Of a stretch of DNA of 64,000 nt, positions 40,869 through 49,035 are shown one piece after another. How positions within the stretch are numbered: position 1 is the stretch's first letter; each line of letters starts with the position of its first letter. The stretch lies in assembly GCF_023242315.1 (NCBI RefSeq), contig NZ_JALLIY010000012.1, positions 124,001-188,000 on the forward strand. Reading direction: 5' to 3'. Origin of the DNA: Pseudomonas sp. MWU13-2105 (lineage in GTDB: Bacteria > Pseudomonadota > Gammaproteobacteria > Pseudomonadales > Pseudomonadaceae). Below the pieces are notes generated by a model. That model was given only the letters and a program-made list of their open reading frames with translations. It made no database searches and was not told the origin of the DNA. The position numbers and the translations under genes are program-made.

Positions 40869-42283
40869 GCGAACCAGCCCTGCAGCAGCAACGGGCCGCT
40901 TTCCCCCACCGTGCGATAGGCCCAGGCCTGCCGGCCGGCGCGGGTCTCGACCAGATAATAGTCACGGCGCACATCCGCGCCGTCCCACCAGCCCGACTCG
41001 ATCCGCTCCGGTCCCAGCAGGACCCGCGCCGCCTGCTCGGGCAAGGGCAACGGCGCCTTGAGCAGCCAACCAGGGCGCAACGGTCCGGCGACAGCCAGCG
41101 GCCCAGGGCTGTTCGCCGACAGCGGCTGCCAGGCGCATTCCGGGCGATGGTCAGCCTGGAAGCGCAAGCCCTGCACCGCGTCATCCCCCAGCCGGGCACG
41201 CAGACGTTCGCGCAGTTGCTCCCAGGGCAAGGACTGTTGCGGGCGCTCATCGAAAAGTTCGCGGTGCTGCGGGACAAAGGCCGGCAGGTCCTCGGCCTCC
41301 AGGCGAAAACCACGCACCGCCGACTCGACCTGGACCTGCTCCAGTCGCCCGCGCGCCAGTTCGAAGAGCATCGCTGGATCGCGCTCGGCACTCAACAGGC
41401 CGACCTTGATCCGGGTATCCGCGCCCCCGGCATGTTCAAGGATCAGTTCGAAGCGCTGCACACCGCTGTCACGTCCGCAGAGAAACGCCGACAAATCCCC
41501 GGTCAGGCGGCGCAAGGGAAACAGCAAGGCCTGATTCGAGGTCACGTCGAAATTCAGCTCTATCCGCGCCGCGAAGCGATCCGGTGGCAGGTAGAACGCC
41601 AGGGCCAGCGGCCGCTCGCCGAGCAAGGTGTCGAGATGCTTGAGCTGCGATGCCTCGAAACGCCGGGCCAGGCTATGCCGGGGCAACGCCAGCACTTGCT
41701 GGAGGGTTCGCAGGCCCATGCGCGACAGGGCCATGGCCGCGTCCTTGTCCAGCCCGACCCGGTCGATCGGCATCTGCCCCAGGGCCTGGCGCAAGGCCCC
41801 GTCGTCCGCCAGGGCCAGGCCATCGTAGGCATTGGCCAGGACCCGGGCCGCCGCCGGATTGGGCGCGACCACGATCCGGTGCCGAAAGCCCAGGCCGGTG
41901 AGTTCCTCGCGCAAGCGCGCCTCCAACTGCGGCCAGGGCCCGAACAGGCCGAGGCTGGATTCGATCTCGAACAACAAGGCCCGCGGGTAACGCAGGCTGA
42001 CCTGGGAGCTGAAGCGGTAGGCCCAGGCGGCGAGAAACTGCTGCCACTGCTCGATTTCGGCGGGATCGTATTCGGCGCTGGCAAAGGCCTTGGTCAAGGC
42101 ATGGGCGGCGGTCAGCGATTGCCCGGGACGCAGCCCCAGGGCCCGGGCCGCGGCGTTCACCGCCTGCACCACCCGGCGTTGCGGCGAGCCCGTCAGCAGC
42201 GCCAGCGGCGCTTCCGGCTCAGAGGCTCGCCGCAGCACTCCGTCCAAGGCCAATTGCGGAAAAACAATGCAGACCCAACGCAT
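40865..42283 (-). CDS. imuB: ImuB, inactive Y-family polymerase-like adaptor
   Basis: A 472-residue protein starting MRWVCIVFPQLALDGVLRR. It resembles Y-family polymerases but lacks the metal-binding acidic residues: the usual DxD near the N-terminus reads FPQLALD. ImuB is known to link ImuA and DnaE2 to the beta clamp and to act as a scaffold. The start at 42283 removes a long GC-rich upstream frame that is noise. It is seven bases downstream of imuA and overlaps dnaE2 by four bases. Confidence 0.93.
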   Translation of the reverse strand: MRWVCIVFPQLALDGVLRRASEPEAPLALLTGSPQRRVVQAVNAAARALGLRPGQSLTAAHALTKAFASAEYDPAEIEQWQQFLAAWAYRFSSQVSLRYPRALLFEIESSLGLFGPWPQLEARLREELTGLGFRHRIVVAPNPAAARVLANAYDGLALADDGALRQALGQMPIDRVGLDKDAAMALSRMGLRTLQQVLALPRHSLARRFEASQLKHLDTLLGERPLALAFYLPPDRFAARIELNFDVTSNQALLFPLRRLTGDLSAFLCGRDSGVQRFELILEHAGGADTRIKVGLLSAERDPAMLFELARGRLEQVQVESAVRGFRLEAEDLPAFVPQHRELFDERPQQSLPWEQLRERLRARLGDDAVQGLRFQADHRPECAWQPLSANSPGPLAVAGPLRPGWLLKAPLPLPEQAARVLLGPERIESGWWDGADVRRDYYLVETRAGRQAWAYRTVGESGPLLLQGWFA

Positions 42284-42290
42284 ACCCGCC

Positions 42291-42923
42291 TCAATGCCCG
42301 GTGCTGAAGGCAATCGGTGCCGAATGGGCCAACCCGCCCCGGCACTTGAGCACCCGCAACTGCGCGGGGCGGCCCTCGACGGCAATCCGCAGGGCCGCCG
42401 GCGACGGGTTGATCGCCTCCGCCAGCGAGCGGTAGGCGAAGGCCAGGGTCTGGCCGGTTTCCGCCGCCACCTGCAAGCGCCGCAAGGCCCGGTCATCGGC
42501 CTGTTGCGGCCAGCACAGGACCGCGCCGCAACTGCCGGAGCGCAGGCATTGTTCGGCTGCCCACAAGGCATCCCGCGGCGCCGCCTGGATCACCGCCAAC
42601 TGCCGCAGGTCCACCCCCGCGCTCAACCACGCCTGGGGATAGGGCACATGGGGCGGCGCCACCAGGACGATGCGCTCGCCCCGGGCCGCCAACCGCGCCA
42701 GGGTCGGCCAGACCAGTTGCAACTCGCCCACCCCCTCCCCGGCGATCAGGATTTCCGTCAGTGCCGCCGGCGGCCAGCCACCTCCCGGCAAGGCTGCGTC
42801 GAGGGGCCCATGGCCGCTGGGCTGGCGATCGGCCTGTGGCTCGGCCAGTGGCGCGGGCGCCCGGCCTTTCCACACCCGACGCTCGTCGAGCAGCGAGTCC
42901 AAGGCGACCACGGCGCCGCTCAT
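42291..42923 (-). CDS. imuA: ImuA, RecA-like mutagenesis protein
   Basis: A 210-residue RecA/SulA-like protein (GPLDAALPGGGWPPAALTEILIAGEGVGELQLVWPTLARLAARGERIVLVAPPHVPYPQAWLSAGVDLRQLAVI). It supports DnaE2-dependent mutagenesis as part of the ImuA-ImuB-DnaE2 mutasome. Its start overlaps the end of lexA2 by four bases, so expression follows that of the repressor. Confidence 0.92.
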   Translation of the reverse strand: MSGAVVALDSLLDERRVWKGRAPAPLAEPQADRQPSGHGPLDAALPGGGWPPAALTEILIAGEGVGELQLVWPTLARLAARGERIVLVAPPHVPYPQAWLSAGVDLRQLAVIQAAPRDALWAAEQCLRSGSCGAVLCWPQQADDRALRRLQVAAETGQTLAFAYRSLAEAINPSPAALRIAVEGRPAQLRVLKCRGGLAHSAPIAFSTGH

Positions 42924-43540
42924 GCCGGCCGCACCAGGCCGCAGAACACGCCCTCGATGGCCAATTCCTGATGCTCGGGATCGACGACTATGGGTTCATA
43001 GGCCGGGTTGCGCGCCAACAAACGGATGCCCGCGGCCGTGCGCTCGAAGCGCTTGATGGTGACCTCGCCGTCGAGCCGGGCCACGACGATCTGGCCGTTG
43101 CGCACCTCGTCCGCGCGGCGTACCGCCACCAGGTCACCGTCAAGAATGCCATCGCCGATCATCGAGTCACCCTGCACCCGCAGCAGGTAATCCGGCGTGC
43201 GGGAAAACAGCGCCGGGTCGAGCAGCACGCGGCGCTGCTCCTGGGCATCGACATCGATCGGCCGGCCCGCCGCGACCCGGCCCAGCAACGGGATATCCAG
43301 CAACGCGGCCCGTGGTGCCTGATCGAGCAGGCGGATGCCCCGCGCCTGATGCGCGTTGACCTCGATAAAACCGCCCTCGGCCAAGGCCACCACGTGCTTG
43401 CGCGCCACGCTGCGGGAGGCGAAGCCAAAGGCCTCGGCGATCTCGGCAAGGCTCGGGGGCTGGCCGTTACGCACGATGCGCTCGCGGATAAAGGTCAGGA
43501 TGGCGGAACGGCGGGGGCTTAAAGTCGTCATGGAGTACAT
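42920..43540 (-). CDS. lexA2: LexA2-type SOS repressor
   Basis: A 206-residue LexA. It has an N-terminal winged helix (SPRRSAILTFIRERIVRNGQPPSLAEIAEAFGFASRSVARKHVVAL), a cleavage bond Ala91-Gly92 in RVAAGRPID, catalytic Ser126 (QGDSMIGDG) and Lys163 (VTIKRFE). It is the second, cassette-linked LexA of Pseudomonas, which represses itself and imuA-imuB-dnaE2 until RecA-stimulated cleavage. The ATG at 43540 is chosen because AGGAG lies five bases upstream; the ATG at 43531 has its site 14 bases away. Confidence 0.93.
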   Translation of the reverse strand: MYSMTTLSPRRSAILTFIRERIVRNGQPPSLAEIAEAFGFASRSVARKHVVALAEGGFIEVNAHQARGIRLLDQAPRAALLDIPLLGRVAAGRPIDVDAQEQRRVLLDPALFSRTPDYLLRVQGDSMIGDGILDGDLVAVRRADEVRNGQIVVARLDGEVTIKRFERTAAGIRLLARNPAYEPIVVDPEHQELAIEGVFCGLVRPA

Positions 43541-43549
43541 TTGTACTCC
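43532..43549. promoter_or_regulatory. LexA2-type SOS box overlapping the lexA2 start codon
   Basis: GGAGTAC-ATTT-GTACTCC is a perfect 7-bp inverted repeat whose core is GTAC-N4-GTAC. Cassette LexA2 proteins of Pseudomonas bind GTAC-N4-GTGC-like boxes rather than the Escherichia coli type. The box covers both the ribosome site and the start codon of lexA2, so the bound repressor could also affect translation start or early elongation. Confidence 0.75.
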
Positions 43550-43885
43550 TGTGGGATTTCCCTGACAAGAGCCGTCAGTCGAGACACAGGCCCGTGCAGC
43601 ACAGTCTCGTGAAAAGCAATGGCCAGGCCCGGCCAACAGAACACGTATCGATCCTTTATGTACGAATGAAACTACAGAACTATCTCACCTATAAAAACAT
43701 TGAAAACCTTCCCCACAACAACAACTAACAACTTTCCAAAACCTGCCAATTAAAATCTTAAAAAATTCAATAACGACACATTGAAAAACAAAATCATCTT
43801 GCTATATTCACCCGAGCACCGCCATTGAAAACAGTCCCCTGGCCTGCTTCTCTATAAAAGTTTCAACCGTTATCCGGAGACCGCC
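43541..43885. other. AT-rich intergenic region with promoter of the small peptide gene
   Basis: A 345-bp gap whose last 200 bases are markedly AT-rich (for example ATAAAAACATTGAAAACC and TTAAAATCTTAAAAAATTC) compared with the surrounding high-GC genes. It holds no other gene. It separates the SOS cassette from the 85-residue peptide gene and contains the promoter called at 43781. Confidence 0.6.
43781..43808 (+). promoter_or_regulatory. candidate sigma-70 promoter of the small peptide gene
   Basis: TTGAAA at 43781-43786 and TATATT at 43803-43808 are separated by 16 bases and lie 78 bp upstream of the start codon at 43886. The match to consensus is good and the surrounding DNA is AT-rich, as expected for a strong promoter. 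Confidence 0.55.
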
Positions 43886-44143
43886 ATGCCCCACTCCAAT
43901 ACCTGCCTTCAGGAACGTCTCGCGACTATTCTGAATCGCGCAATAAGCGACGAATCATTCGCCGCGCAGTTACACATGAGTCCAACCAACGCCGGCAAAA
44001 GCCTGGATATGACCCTGCGGATCGACGAGGTGGTAGCGCTCAAGGGCCTGGACCTCGCCCAGTTGGCGCTGGCTTCGAAAGCCCTGCATAGCCCTCTCGC
44101 GGCTCGTGCCGGCTTCGACCAACAACAGGTTCGAAGCGATTAA
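43886..44143 (+). CDS. small peptide, possible RiPP precursor
   Basis: An 85-residue product with GGAG seven bases before the ATG. It begins MPHSNTCLQERLATILNRAI. Its N-terminal half (LQERLATILNRAISDESFAAQL) has the short amphipathic helix and the S-D-E-S-F-A-A-Q-L run that recall NHLP/Nif11-type leader peptides. The C-terminal half (IDEVVALKGLDLAQLALASK and AARAGFDQQQVRSD) is more polar. The single cysteine is Cys7. It is followed on the same strand by the HEXXH protein gene, so a precursor-modifier relation is plausible. A small regulatory or structural protein is the alternative. I do not recognise a firm family. Confidence 0.6.
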   Translation: MPHSNTCLQERLATILNRAISDESFAAQLHMSPTNAGKSLDMTLRIDEVVALKGLDLAQLALASKALHSPLAARAGFDQQQVRSD

Positions 44144-44157
44144 GCCCGCACACGCGT

Positions 44158-44175
44158 CCGAGATATATCACTCGG
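44158..44175 (+). terminator. weak hairpin after the small peptide gene
   Basis: CCGAG and CTCGG pair around ATATATCA shortly after the stop codon of the 85-residue peptide. A T-tract is missing, so it is more likely to be a processing or attenuation hairpin that lets some transcription continue into the HEXXH gene. Confidence 0.3.
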
Positions 44176-44348
44176 GCAAATATCACGCCGTGTCCGTTAC
44201 GCCGCAATAAACAAACTTCCAACGCACGGTCATTGACTCTCGCCGCCACCCCCATATGGCCAACACTTCAACCCCCGACCCCTCTCTTTCCTGAAGGCGG
44301 GTTATTGCGCGCTCGTCATTCATCAAGTGACATCCCGAGGACACCGAC

Positions 44349-45497
44349 ATGACCACCCGACTGCAATCCCAACTCGACGAACTTTTCCAGTACAACACGT
44401 TTTTACCCGATGCCACCCCGGACCGTTTTCACCGCTTGCTCGATCGGCTCAGCCAACAGCGCTACAGCACCTTCGCCGCGCTCTACGGCGAATGCTTCCA
44501 GCACTTCGCGGGCAGCCCCCGGCTCAATCCGTTTTTCTCCAGCGCGGTGCACCTGATCCTGCTGCCGGTCACCCAGCGGCGCCTGATCATCAACGATCCG
44601 GTGTTCCAGATCTGGATGGCCCTGGCGCTTCAGCATGCCAACGCGGTACTGAGCGCACAGGTCGACGACACCGCGTCCTTGCAGGACATGCTCCTGGGGT
44701 TGCCGGCGGCCCTGCAACGCATCACCCAGACGGCGGCCGACCACAAGTACTCGAACCACCCGCCGATCCGGCGCTTCAATGTCGATCCGCTGATCGCCGC
44801 CGCGACACCGCCCAGCTATGAGTTCCCCGAAGACGAAGGTACCCGCAAGCACCTGGAGCGCAGTGGTTATTCCATCCACTTCTTCCGTGACGTGGTCAGC
44901 GTCGCCCTGTCGCGCATCGCCAATACCTGGCCGGCCTGCTACGAGCAGTTCCGCCACCTGGTCAAGCTGATCTGCTACCTGCCCGACGGCACCTTCCGCA
45001 GCTGTTCGGCGGCGCGCTATACCGGCGCGATCCTGCTCTCGGCCAAGGACCACTCGATCCTCGATATCGAAGAATCGCTGGTCCATGAAACCACCCACCA
45101 ACTGCTGTACAGCCTGGTCGAGGTCTGCCCGATCATTGATGAACAGCGGGTCACGGAACGCCTGTTCAGCCTGCCCTGGTCCGGCCTGCCACGCGATCTC
45201 CCGGGTTATGTCCATGGGTTCTTCGCCGCGCTTGCCCAGGTCAAATACCTGGAGCGCGTGCGTCAGCGCCCGGCCGTGGAAATGCAGCGGGCCGAGGAAC
45301 GGATGCTCGGTATCCTGCGTGGTCTGCTCAAGGCCCTGCCGGAGCTGGAAGCCTGCGATGAGTTCACCCCCCGTGGCCGGACCTTCATGGACAATCTCGC
45401 CCAGGAGGTGCATGCCCTGCAGAATCGCCATGCCGGCCTGCTGAGCCGGCCGAGCGCGACGGCGGGCAGCACGCCGGCCCTGGGCATGGTCGTGTAG
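44349..45497 (+). CDS. HEXXH-motif putative peptide-modification protein (aKG-HExxH type)
   Basis: A 382-residue protein with ATG at 44349 after GAGGACACCGAC. The centre reads YTGAILLSAKDHSILDIEESLVHETTHQLLY, with the metal motif HETTH at 246-250. It is followed by LPWSGLPRDLPGYVHGFFA, where His289 is a candidate third ligand. This combination, a GA-LLS lead-in, SLVHE-TH, then PW--PR-L-G-VHG-, is that of the HEXXH peptide-modification domain seen at the C-terminus of FxsB-type radical SAM enzymes and in free-standing 2-oxoglutarate-dependent peptide beta-hydroxylases. The N-terminal 170 residues are helical and lack a radical SAM motif. With the 85-residue gene upstream it may form a two-gene RiPP unit. 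The family call is from memory of the motif, not from a search. Confidence 0.72.
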   Translation: MTTRLQSQLDELFQYNTFLPDATPDRFHRLLDRLSQQRYSTFAALYGECFQHFAGSPRLNPFFSSAVHLILLPVTQRRLIINDPVFQIWMALALQHANAVLSAQVDDTASLQDMLLGLPAALQRITQTAADHKYSNHPPIRRFNVDPLIAAATPPSYEFPEDEGTRKHLERSGYSIHFFRDVVSVALSRIANTWPACYEQFRHLVKLICYLPDGTFRSCSAARYTGAILLSAKDHSILDIEESLVHETTHQLLYSLVEVCPIIDEQRVTERLFSLPWSGLPRDLPGYVHGFFAALAQVKYLERVRQRPAVEMQRAEERMLGILRGLLKALPELEACDEFTPRGRTFMDNLAQEVHALQNRHAGLLSRPSATAGSTPALGMVV

Positions 45498-45518
45498 AAA
45501 CCGGCGCGGACGGGCGGC

Positions 45519-46535
45519 CTAGTTGGGATCGAGCAACCCGCCCGTCCAGTTGTGGGACACCCGGCTGCCAGTAAATTTCGCCACCACCGAACCTTGCGCT
45601 ATCAGGCGGTCGCGGTAGCGGGTGACCATCCTGCCAGCTTGGGCCGCGTACAGGATCACCTCGGAAGAGGCGTCCCCCGGGCGCCCGATGATCCGGGCAA
45701 AACGTTGCCCCGCCTCGACAAAATCGCCCAGTTCCGCTTCAAAGACCAGGACCCCGGGGCGTGGCGCCAGGATCGTCTCCATATGCCCCATCTCCACCGC
45801 CTGCACCGGCCAATCCGCCAGCGCCGACGCCTCGTCGATCACCCCGACGGTACACAGCCAGGCATACAAGCCATCGGCATCCTGCCCGGCCAGGTGATCG
45901 CTGACATCGCCCTGGCCACGCAGCTCCAGGGTAGCGGCGAAGCGTTGCGCGCTATCGCCGTCACGCAGCCAGGGGGCGATAAGGGTTTCCTCGAAGGAGC
46001 CGTCACCGCCGTCGTCCCAGATGATCGCCAGGTCCATCTTCAGCGCCGCCGCCAATGCCTGGCCCCTGGGCCAGAACGCACGGTGGATATAGACGTAGGG
46101 CAGCGCTTCGTCATCGGTGTGCAGGTCGAGCACCATGTCCGCCGTGGCCGCCAGTTCCACCAGGCTTTTTTGCCAGTGCTGGACATTGGTCGCGGGCCGC
46201 ACCAGCGCTTGCGACTGGTCGAATGAGCGGTTGAAATTCTGCCCGGTGGCCTCATGAAAGCGCCCGAGAATCCGCCCCTGGCGGAACTGCCCGAGGCCCA
46301 GCGGGTTGGCTTGGGGCAGCACGGTCACGTGGCCCTTGAGACGGCCTTCGGACTCCGCTTGTTGAAGACGCGGCATCAGCAGGTGCAGCACCAGCATGCC
46401 GGCGATCTCATCGGCATGCACCCCGGCCTGCAGATGCACTTCCGGACCCTCGCCGCGGCCCTCGAAACGCCAGGCGCCGACCCGCAGGTCCTCGCCGTTA
46501 TTGCCCCGGACACTGAACGAAACATCCCGCGCCAT
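45519..46535 (-). CDS. M14-type succinylglutamate desuccinylase/aspartoacylase family protein
   Basis: A 338-residue zinc deacylase. The ligand set is visible: His40 and Glu43 in QAGVHADEIAGM, and His139 in VLDLHTDDE. The C-terminus carries a beta-barrel-like region (PRPGVLVFEAELGDFVEAGQRFARIIGRPG). Enzymes of this group remove acyl groups from N-acyl amino acids. It is divergent from a BetI-like TetR gene with a perfect TTGAACGTACGTTCAA palindrome between. The link to the nearby arginine genes suggests an N-acyl-arginine or related substrate, but this is only an inference. Confidence 0.84.
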   Translation of the reverse strand: MARDVSFSVRGNNGEDLRVGAWRFEGRGEGPEVHLQAGVHADEIAGMLVLHLLMPRLQQAESEGRLKGHVTVLPQANPLGLGQFRQGRILGRFHEATGQNFNRSFDQSQALVRPATNVQHWQKSLVELAATADMVLDLHTDDEALPYVYIHRAFWPRGQALAAALKMDLAIIWDDGGDGSFEETLIAPWLRDGDSAQRFAATLELRGQGDVSDHLAGQDADGLYAWLCTVGVIDEASALADWPVQAVEMGHMETILAPRPGVLVFEAELGDFVEAGQRFARIIGRPGDASSEVILYAAQAGRMVTRYRDRLIAQGSVVAKFTGSRVSHNWTGGLLDPN

Positions 46536-46596
46536 AGCCTTGCCCTCCCCTCATGAACGTTGAAAATCAATTCGTCGCCAGCCTCGACAGTGGAAA

Positions 46597-46612
46597 TTGA
46601 ACGTACGTTCAA
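46597..46612. promoter_or_regulatory. TetR-type operator, copy 1
   Basis: TTGAACGTACGTTCAA is a perfect 16-base palindrome (TTGAAC-N4-GTTCAA), 61 bp upstream of the deacylase start and 213 bp upstream of the TetR start. Related sites occur at 52792 and 56069 in promoters of the arginine genes, which suggests a shared regulator. Confidence 0.65.
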
Positions 46613-46656
46613 CTAAACTTCTCCAACCTTGGATCTCCAGTGCTCTCCAGGACGTT

Positions 46657-46766
46657 TTCGCGGGCAAGCTCCGCTCCCACACTAGATCTAAGTCAGTCAC
46701 AAGTTCTGTGTGCGCAGCAAAACCTAATGTGGGAGCGGAGCTTGTCGGGGCGCCGAACCGCCGCGA
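46657..46766. repeat. inverted pair of REP elements (second type)
   Basis: A REP arm at 46657-46680 (CGCGGGCAAGCTCCGCTCCC) faces a partner starting at 46729 (GTGGGAGCGGAGCTTGTCGG). They lie in the 290-bp gap between the deacylase and TetR genes, downstream of the operator palindrome. Confidence 0.7.
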
Positions 46767-46825
46767 AGACGTCCGTAAAAACACCACAGCCTCCACTGAT
46801 TTCTTCCAAAACAAAGGATCACCGC

Positions 46826-47461
46826 GTGCCCATCGACACCCGCAAATTTCGCCGCGCCGAACCCGACGAGCGTCGCGACCTGCTGATCGCCGCCGCCCTG
46901 CGCTGCCTGGCCCGGGACGGCCATGCGGGCATTTCCGTGCGCCGTATCGCCACCGAGGCCGGCGTCTCCGTCGGTCTGCTCAACCATCATTTCGGCAGCA
47001 TCGACGCGCTGATCGCCGACACCTACCACAAGCTCGCCAGCGAACTGACCAGCACTCTGCTCGAAGAGGTCCGCCAGGCCGGTAGCGCCGCGGAAAAGCT
47101 CGAGGCGTTCCTCGTCGGGTCCTTCTCGCCACGGATCATGGACCCGCAACTGCTCGGGGTCTGGGTGGTGTTCTGGAGCCTGATCCGTCACTCCGAGCAC
47201 GTCAGCCAGTCCCATGAAAAAAGCTACCGCGCCTACCTCGAACTGATCCGCCAACTGCTCGACGACCTGGCCAGCGCCGAAGGCTTCACCATCCACGACA
47301 GCCGCCTGGCCGCCATCGGCCTATCGGCGATGCTCGACGGACTCTGGCTCGAGTGGTGCCTCAACCCCGAGACCTTCAGTCCCGCCAACGGACTGCACAT
47401 CTGCCGCTGCTGGGTAAAGGGCTTGCGTCACGGAGCATTCGGCACCGACGATGTCCTGTGA
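46826..47461 (+). CDS. BetI-like TetR regulator
   Basis: A 211-residue TetR protein starting with GTG at 46826 after AAAGGATCACCGC (MPIDTRKFRRAEPDERRDLLIAAALRCLARDGHAGISVRRIATEAGVSVGLLNHHFGSIDALI). The C-terminal region (DSRLAAIGLSAMLDGLWLEWCLNPETFSP) is that of BetI-like sensors. It is the best candidate to bind TTGAAC-N4-GTTCAA sites in this cluster. The final 141 bases overlap the end of the convergent EamA gene. Confidence 0.86.
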   Translation: MPIDTRKFRRAEPDERRDLLIAAALRCLARDGHAGISVRRIATEAGVSVGLLNHHFGSIDALIADTYHKLASELTSTLLEEVRQAGSAAEKLEAFLVGSFSPRIMDPQLLGVWVVFWSLIRHSEHVSQSHEKSYRAYLELIRQLLDDLASAEGFTIHDSRLAAIGLSAMLDGLWLEWCLNPETFSPANGLHICRCWVKGLRHGAFGTDDVL

Positions 47462-48328
47462 GGCGTGACGACCGAAGACCATCGCCAGGGTGCCGCTGAG
47501 GGCGATCAGCCCGGCGCCGGTGATCAGTGACACATCCATCAGCGTGCCCCAGATCAGGTTCGAGAGCAGGAAGGCCCAGATCAGCCCGGTGTACTCGAAC
47601 GGCGCCAGCAGGGTCGCGGTGGCCCGCTGGAAGCTGGCGAACAGCAGGAACTGGCCGATCCCCCCGACCAGCCCGGCGCCAAGCATCCCCAGCCAGGCCG
47701 GGGTCGACGGCGGTGTGTGGGTCCAGGGCAGCGCCAGGGCCATGCAGATGACAAACACCACATTGGTGATCAGCATCTGTTCCAGCACCGAAGTCTGTTC
47801 GTCGACCTGCCGTAGCTGGATGTAGGTAAAGGCCCAGCACAGCGCCGCCAGCAACGTCAGTACGATGGGCCAGGGGTCGCTCATGTTGCTCGGGCGACAG
47901 GCGATCATCACGCCGGTAAAACCGATGATCAGGGTGACCCACTGCCAACCCGTGGCGCGCTCCTTGAGGATCAGCGCCGCCAGCACCGTGACCATGATCG
48001 GCGCGGAGAAATACAGGGTGGTCATCTCCGCCAGGGTCAGGTCCCGCGCCGCCGTGTAATACAGCAGCCAGGCGACGATCGAGAGCAGCCCGCGCACCAC
48101 CAGCAGGCGTCGGCTCGGCGACCGCCAGGCGCTCCGGACCAGGCACCAGCGCCCGGCCAGCAGGCAGGCCGCGACCACCACCAGGCCACGCCAGAACAGC
48201 ACGGTGATCACCGAATAATCCGCCACCAGCCACTTGATCACGGCATCCTGCAAGGCCAGGAAGGCATAGCCCAAGGTACACAGGCCGATGCCCTGCAACG
48301 AACGATCAACCCGTGGCGCATTGTTCAT
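47321..48328 (-). CDS. EamA-family transporter with C-terminal extension
   Basis: A 335-residue exporter with ten membrane segments in two EamA repeats (LGYAFLALQDAVIKWLVADYSVITVLFWRGL to GTLMDVSLITGAGLIALSGTLAMVFG). After residue 290 a polar tail of about 45 residues (RHASQDIVGAECSVTQALY...) runs on, encoded antisense to the last 141 bases of the TetR gene. Its ATG overlaps the stop of the preceding permease gene by one base (ATGA). It probably exports a metabolite of the arginine pathway. Confidence 0.8.
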   Translation of the reverse strand: MNNAPRVDRSLQGIGLCTLGYAFLALQDAVIKWLVADYSVITVLFWRGLVVVAACLLAGRWCLVRSAWRSPSRRLLVVRGLLSIVAWLLYYTAARDLTLAEMTTLYFSAPIMVTVLAALILKERATGWQWVTLIIGFTGVMIACRPSNMSDPWPIVLTLLAALCWAFTYIQLRQVDEQTSVLEQMLITNVVFVICMALALPWTHTPPSTPAWLGMLGAGLVGGIGQFLLFASFQRATATLLAPFEYTGLIWAFLLSNLIWGTLMDVSLITGAGLIALSGTLAMVFGRHASQDIVGAECSVTQALYPAAADVQSVGGTEGLGVEAPLEPESVEHRR

Positions 48329-49035
48329 CACACCGACCTGCGCATCGGCGTTCCGCGCCGTTCGGCGAAGGCAAACAGCGCCTCGATCAGGAAGGTCAGG
48401 CAGACATAGACCCCGGCCACCAGCAGCAACGGCTGGTAGACCTGCAATGTCTGCGCCCGTACCACGTTGGCCGCCCCCAGCAGGTCGATCACCGCAATGG
48501 TCGAGGCCAGCGCCGTGGACTTGAGCAGCATCACGCTCTCCCCCGCCAGGGTCGGCAGCAGCAAGCGCATGGCCCGCGGCAGGCGGACCCGCAACAGCGA
48601 CTGGCGCGGGGTCATGCCAAAGGCCGAGGCCGCTTCCATTTCGCCCTTGGGCACCGCCAGCAGGCCACCGCGAATCACTTCGCCGACATAGGCGCCCACC
48701 GACAGCACCAGGGCGAACACGATGTACCAGTAGCCGTCGCGCAGGTAAGGCCAGAGGAAGCTGCCGCGAATCAGCGGGAACTGCGCGAACAGGCTGCCCA
48801 GCCCGTAGTAGAAGATGTAGATCTGGATCAGCAGCGGCGTCCCGCGCAGCACGCTGGTATAGAACAGGCTGGCCTTGGCGAGCAGGCGGTTTTTCGACAT
48901 CCGGGCCAAGGCCACCAGCACCGCCAGCGCGAAGCCCAGCACGCTGGAAATCAGCAACAGGGTAATGGTCGTTTGCAAGCCACGGCCCAACAACGCCGCG
49001 TATTCGAGTATCCACGCTGGAATCATTTCATTCAC
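48328..49035 (-). CDS. amino-acid ABC importer permease 2
   Basis: A 235-residue HisMQ-type permease (GRGLQTTITLLLISSVLGFALAVLVALARMSKNRLL, and the EAA loop MEAASAFGMTPRQSLLRVRLPRAMRLLLPT). It forms the membrane channel with the permease encoded upstream, which overlaps it by four bases. The two possible starts, 49035 and 49026, differ by three residues. Substrate is probably arginine or its keto derivative, given the neighbours. Confidence 0.88.
   Translation of the reverse strand: MNEMIPAWILEYAALLGRGLQTTITLLLISSVLGFALAVLVALARMSKNRLLAKASLFYTSVLRGTPLLIQIYIFYYGLGSLFAQFPLIRGSFLWPYLRDGYWYIVFALVLSVGAYVGEVIRGGLLAVPKGEMEAASAFGMTPRQSLLRVRLPRAMRLLLPTLAGESVMLLKSTALASTIAVIDLLGAANVVRAQTLQVYQPLLLVAGVYVCLTFLIEALFAFAERRGTPMRRSV

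Noticed and set aside
39033..40919. Open frame of 628 codons opposite dnaE2
   Set aside because: dnaE2 is certain on the minus strand; the plus frame has no family signature.
44040..44416. Short minus-strand frames across the space between the peptide and HEXXH genes
   Set aside because: They lack ribosome sites, overlap both genes and look random. A possible 12-codon plus-strand frame near 44257 also lacks a ribosome site.
46826..47461. Start of the TetR gene at the upstream in-frame codon 46640
   Set aside because: The extra 62 residues come from the REP region and have no TetR resemblance; GTG at 46826 has a good ribosome site.
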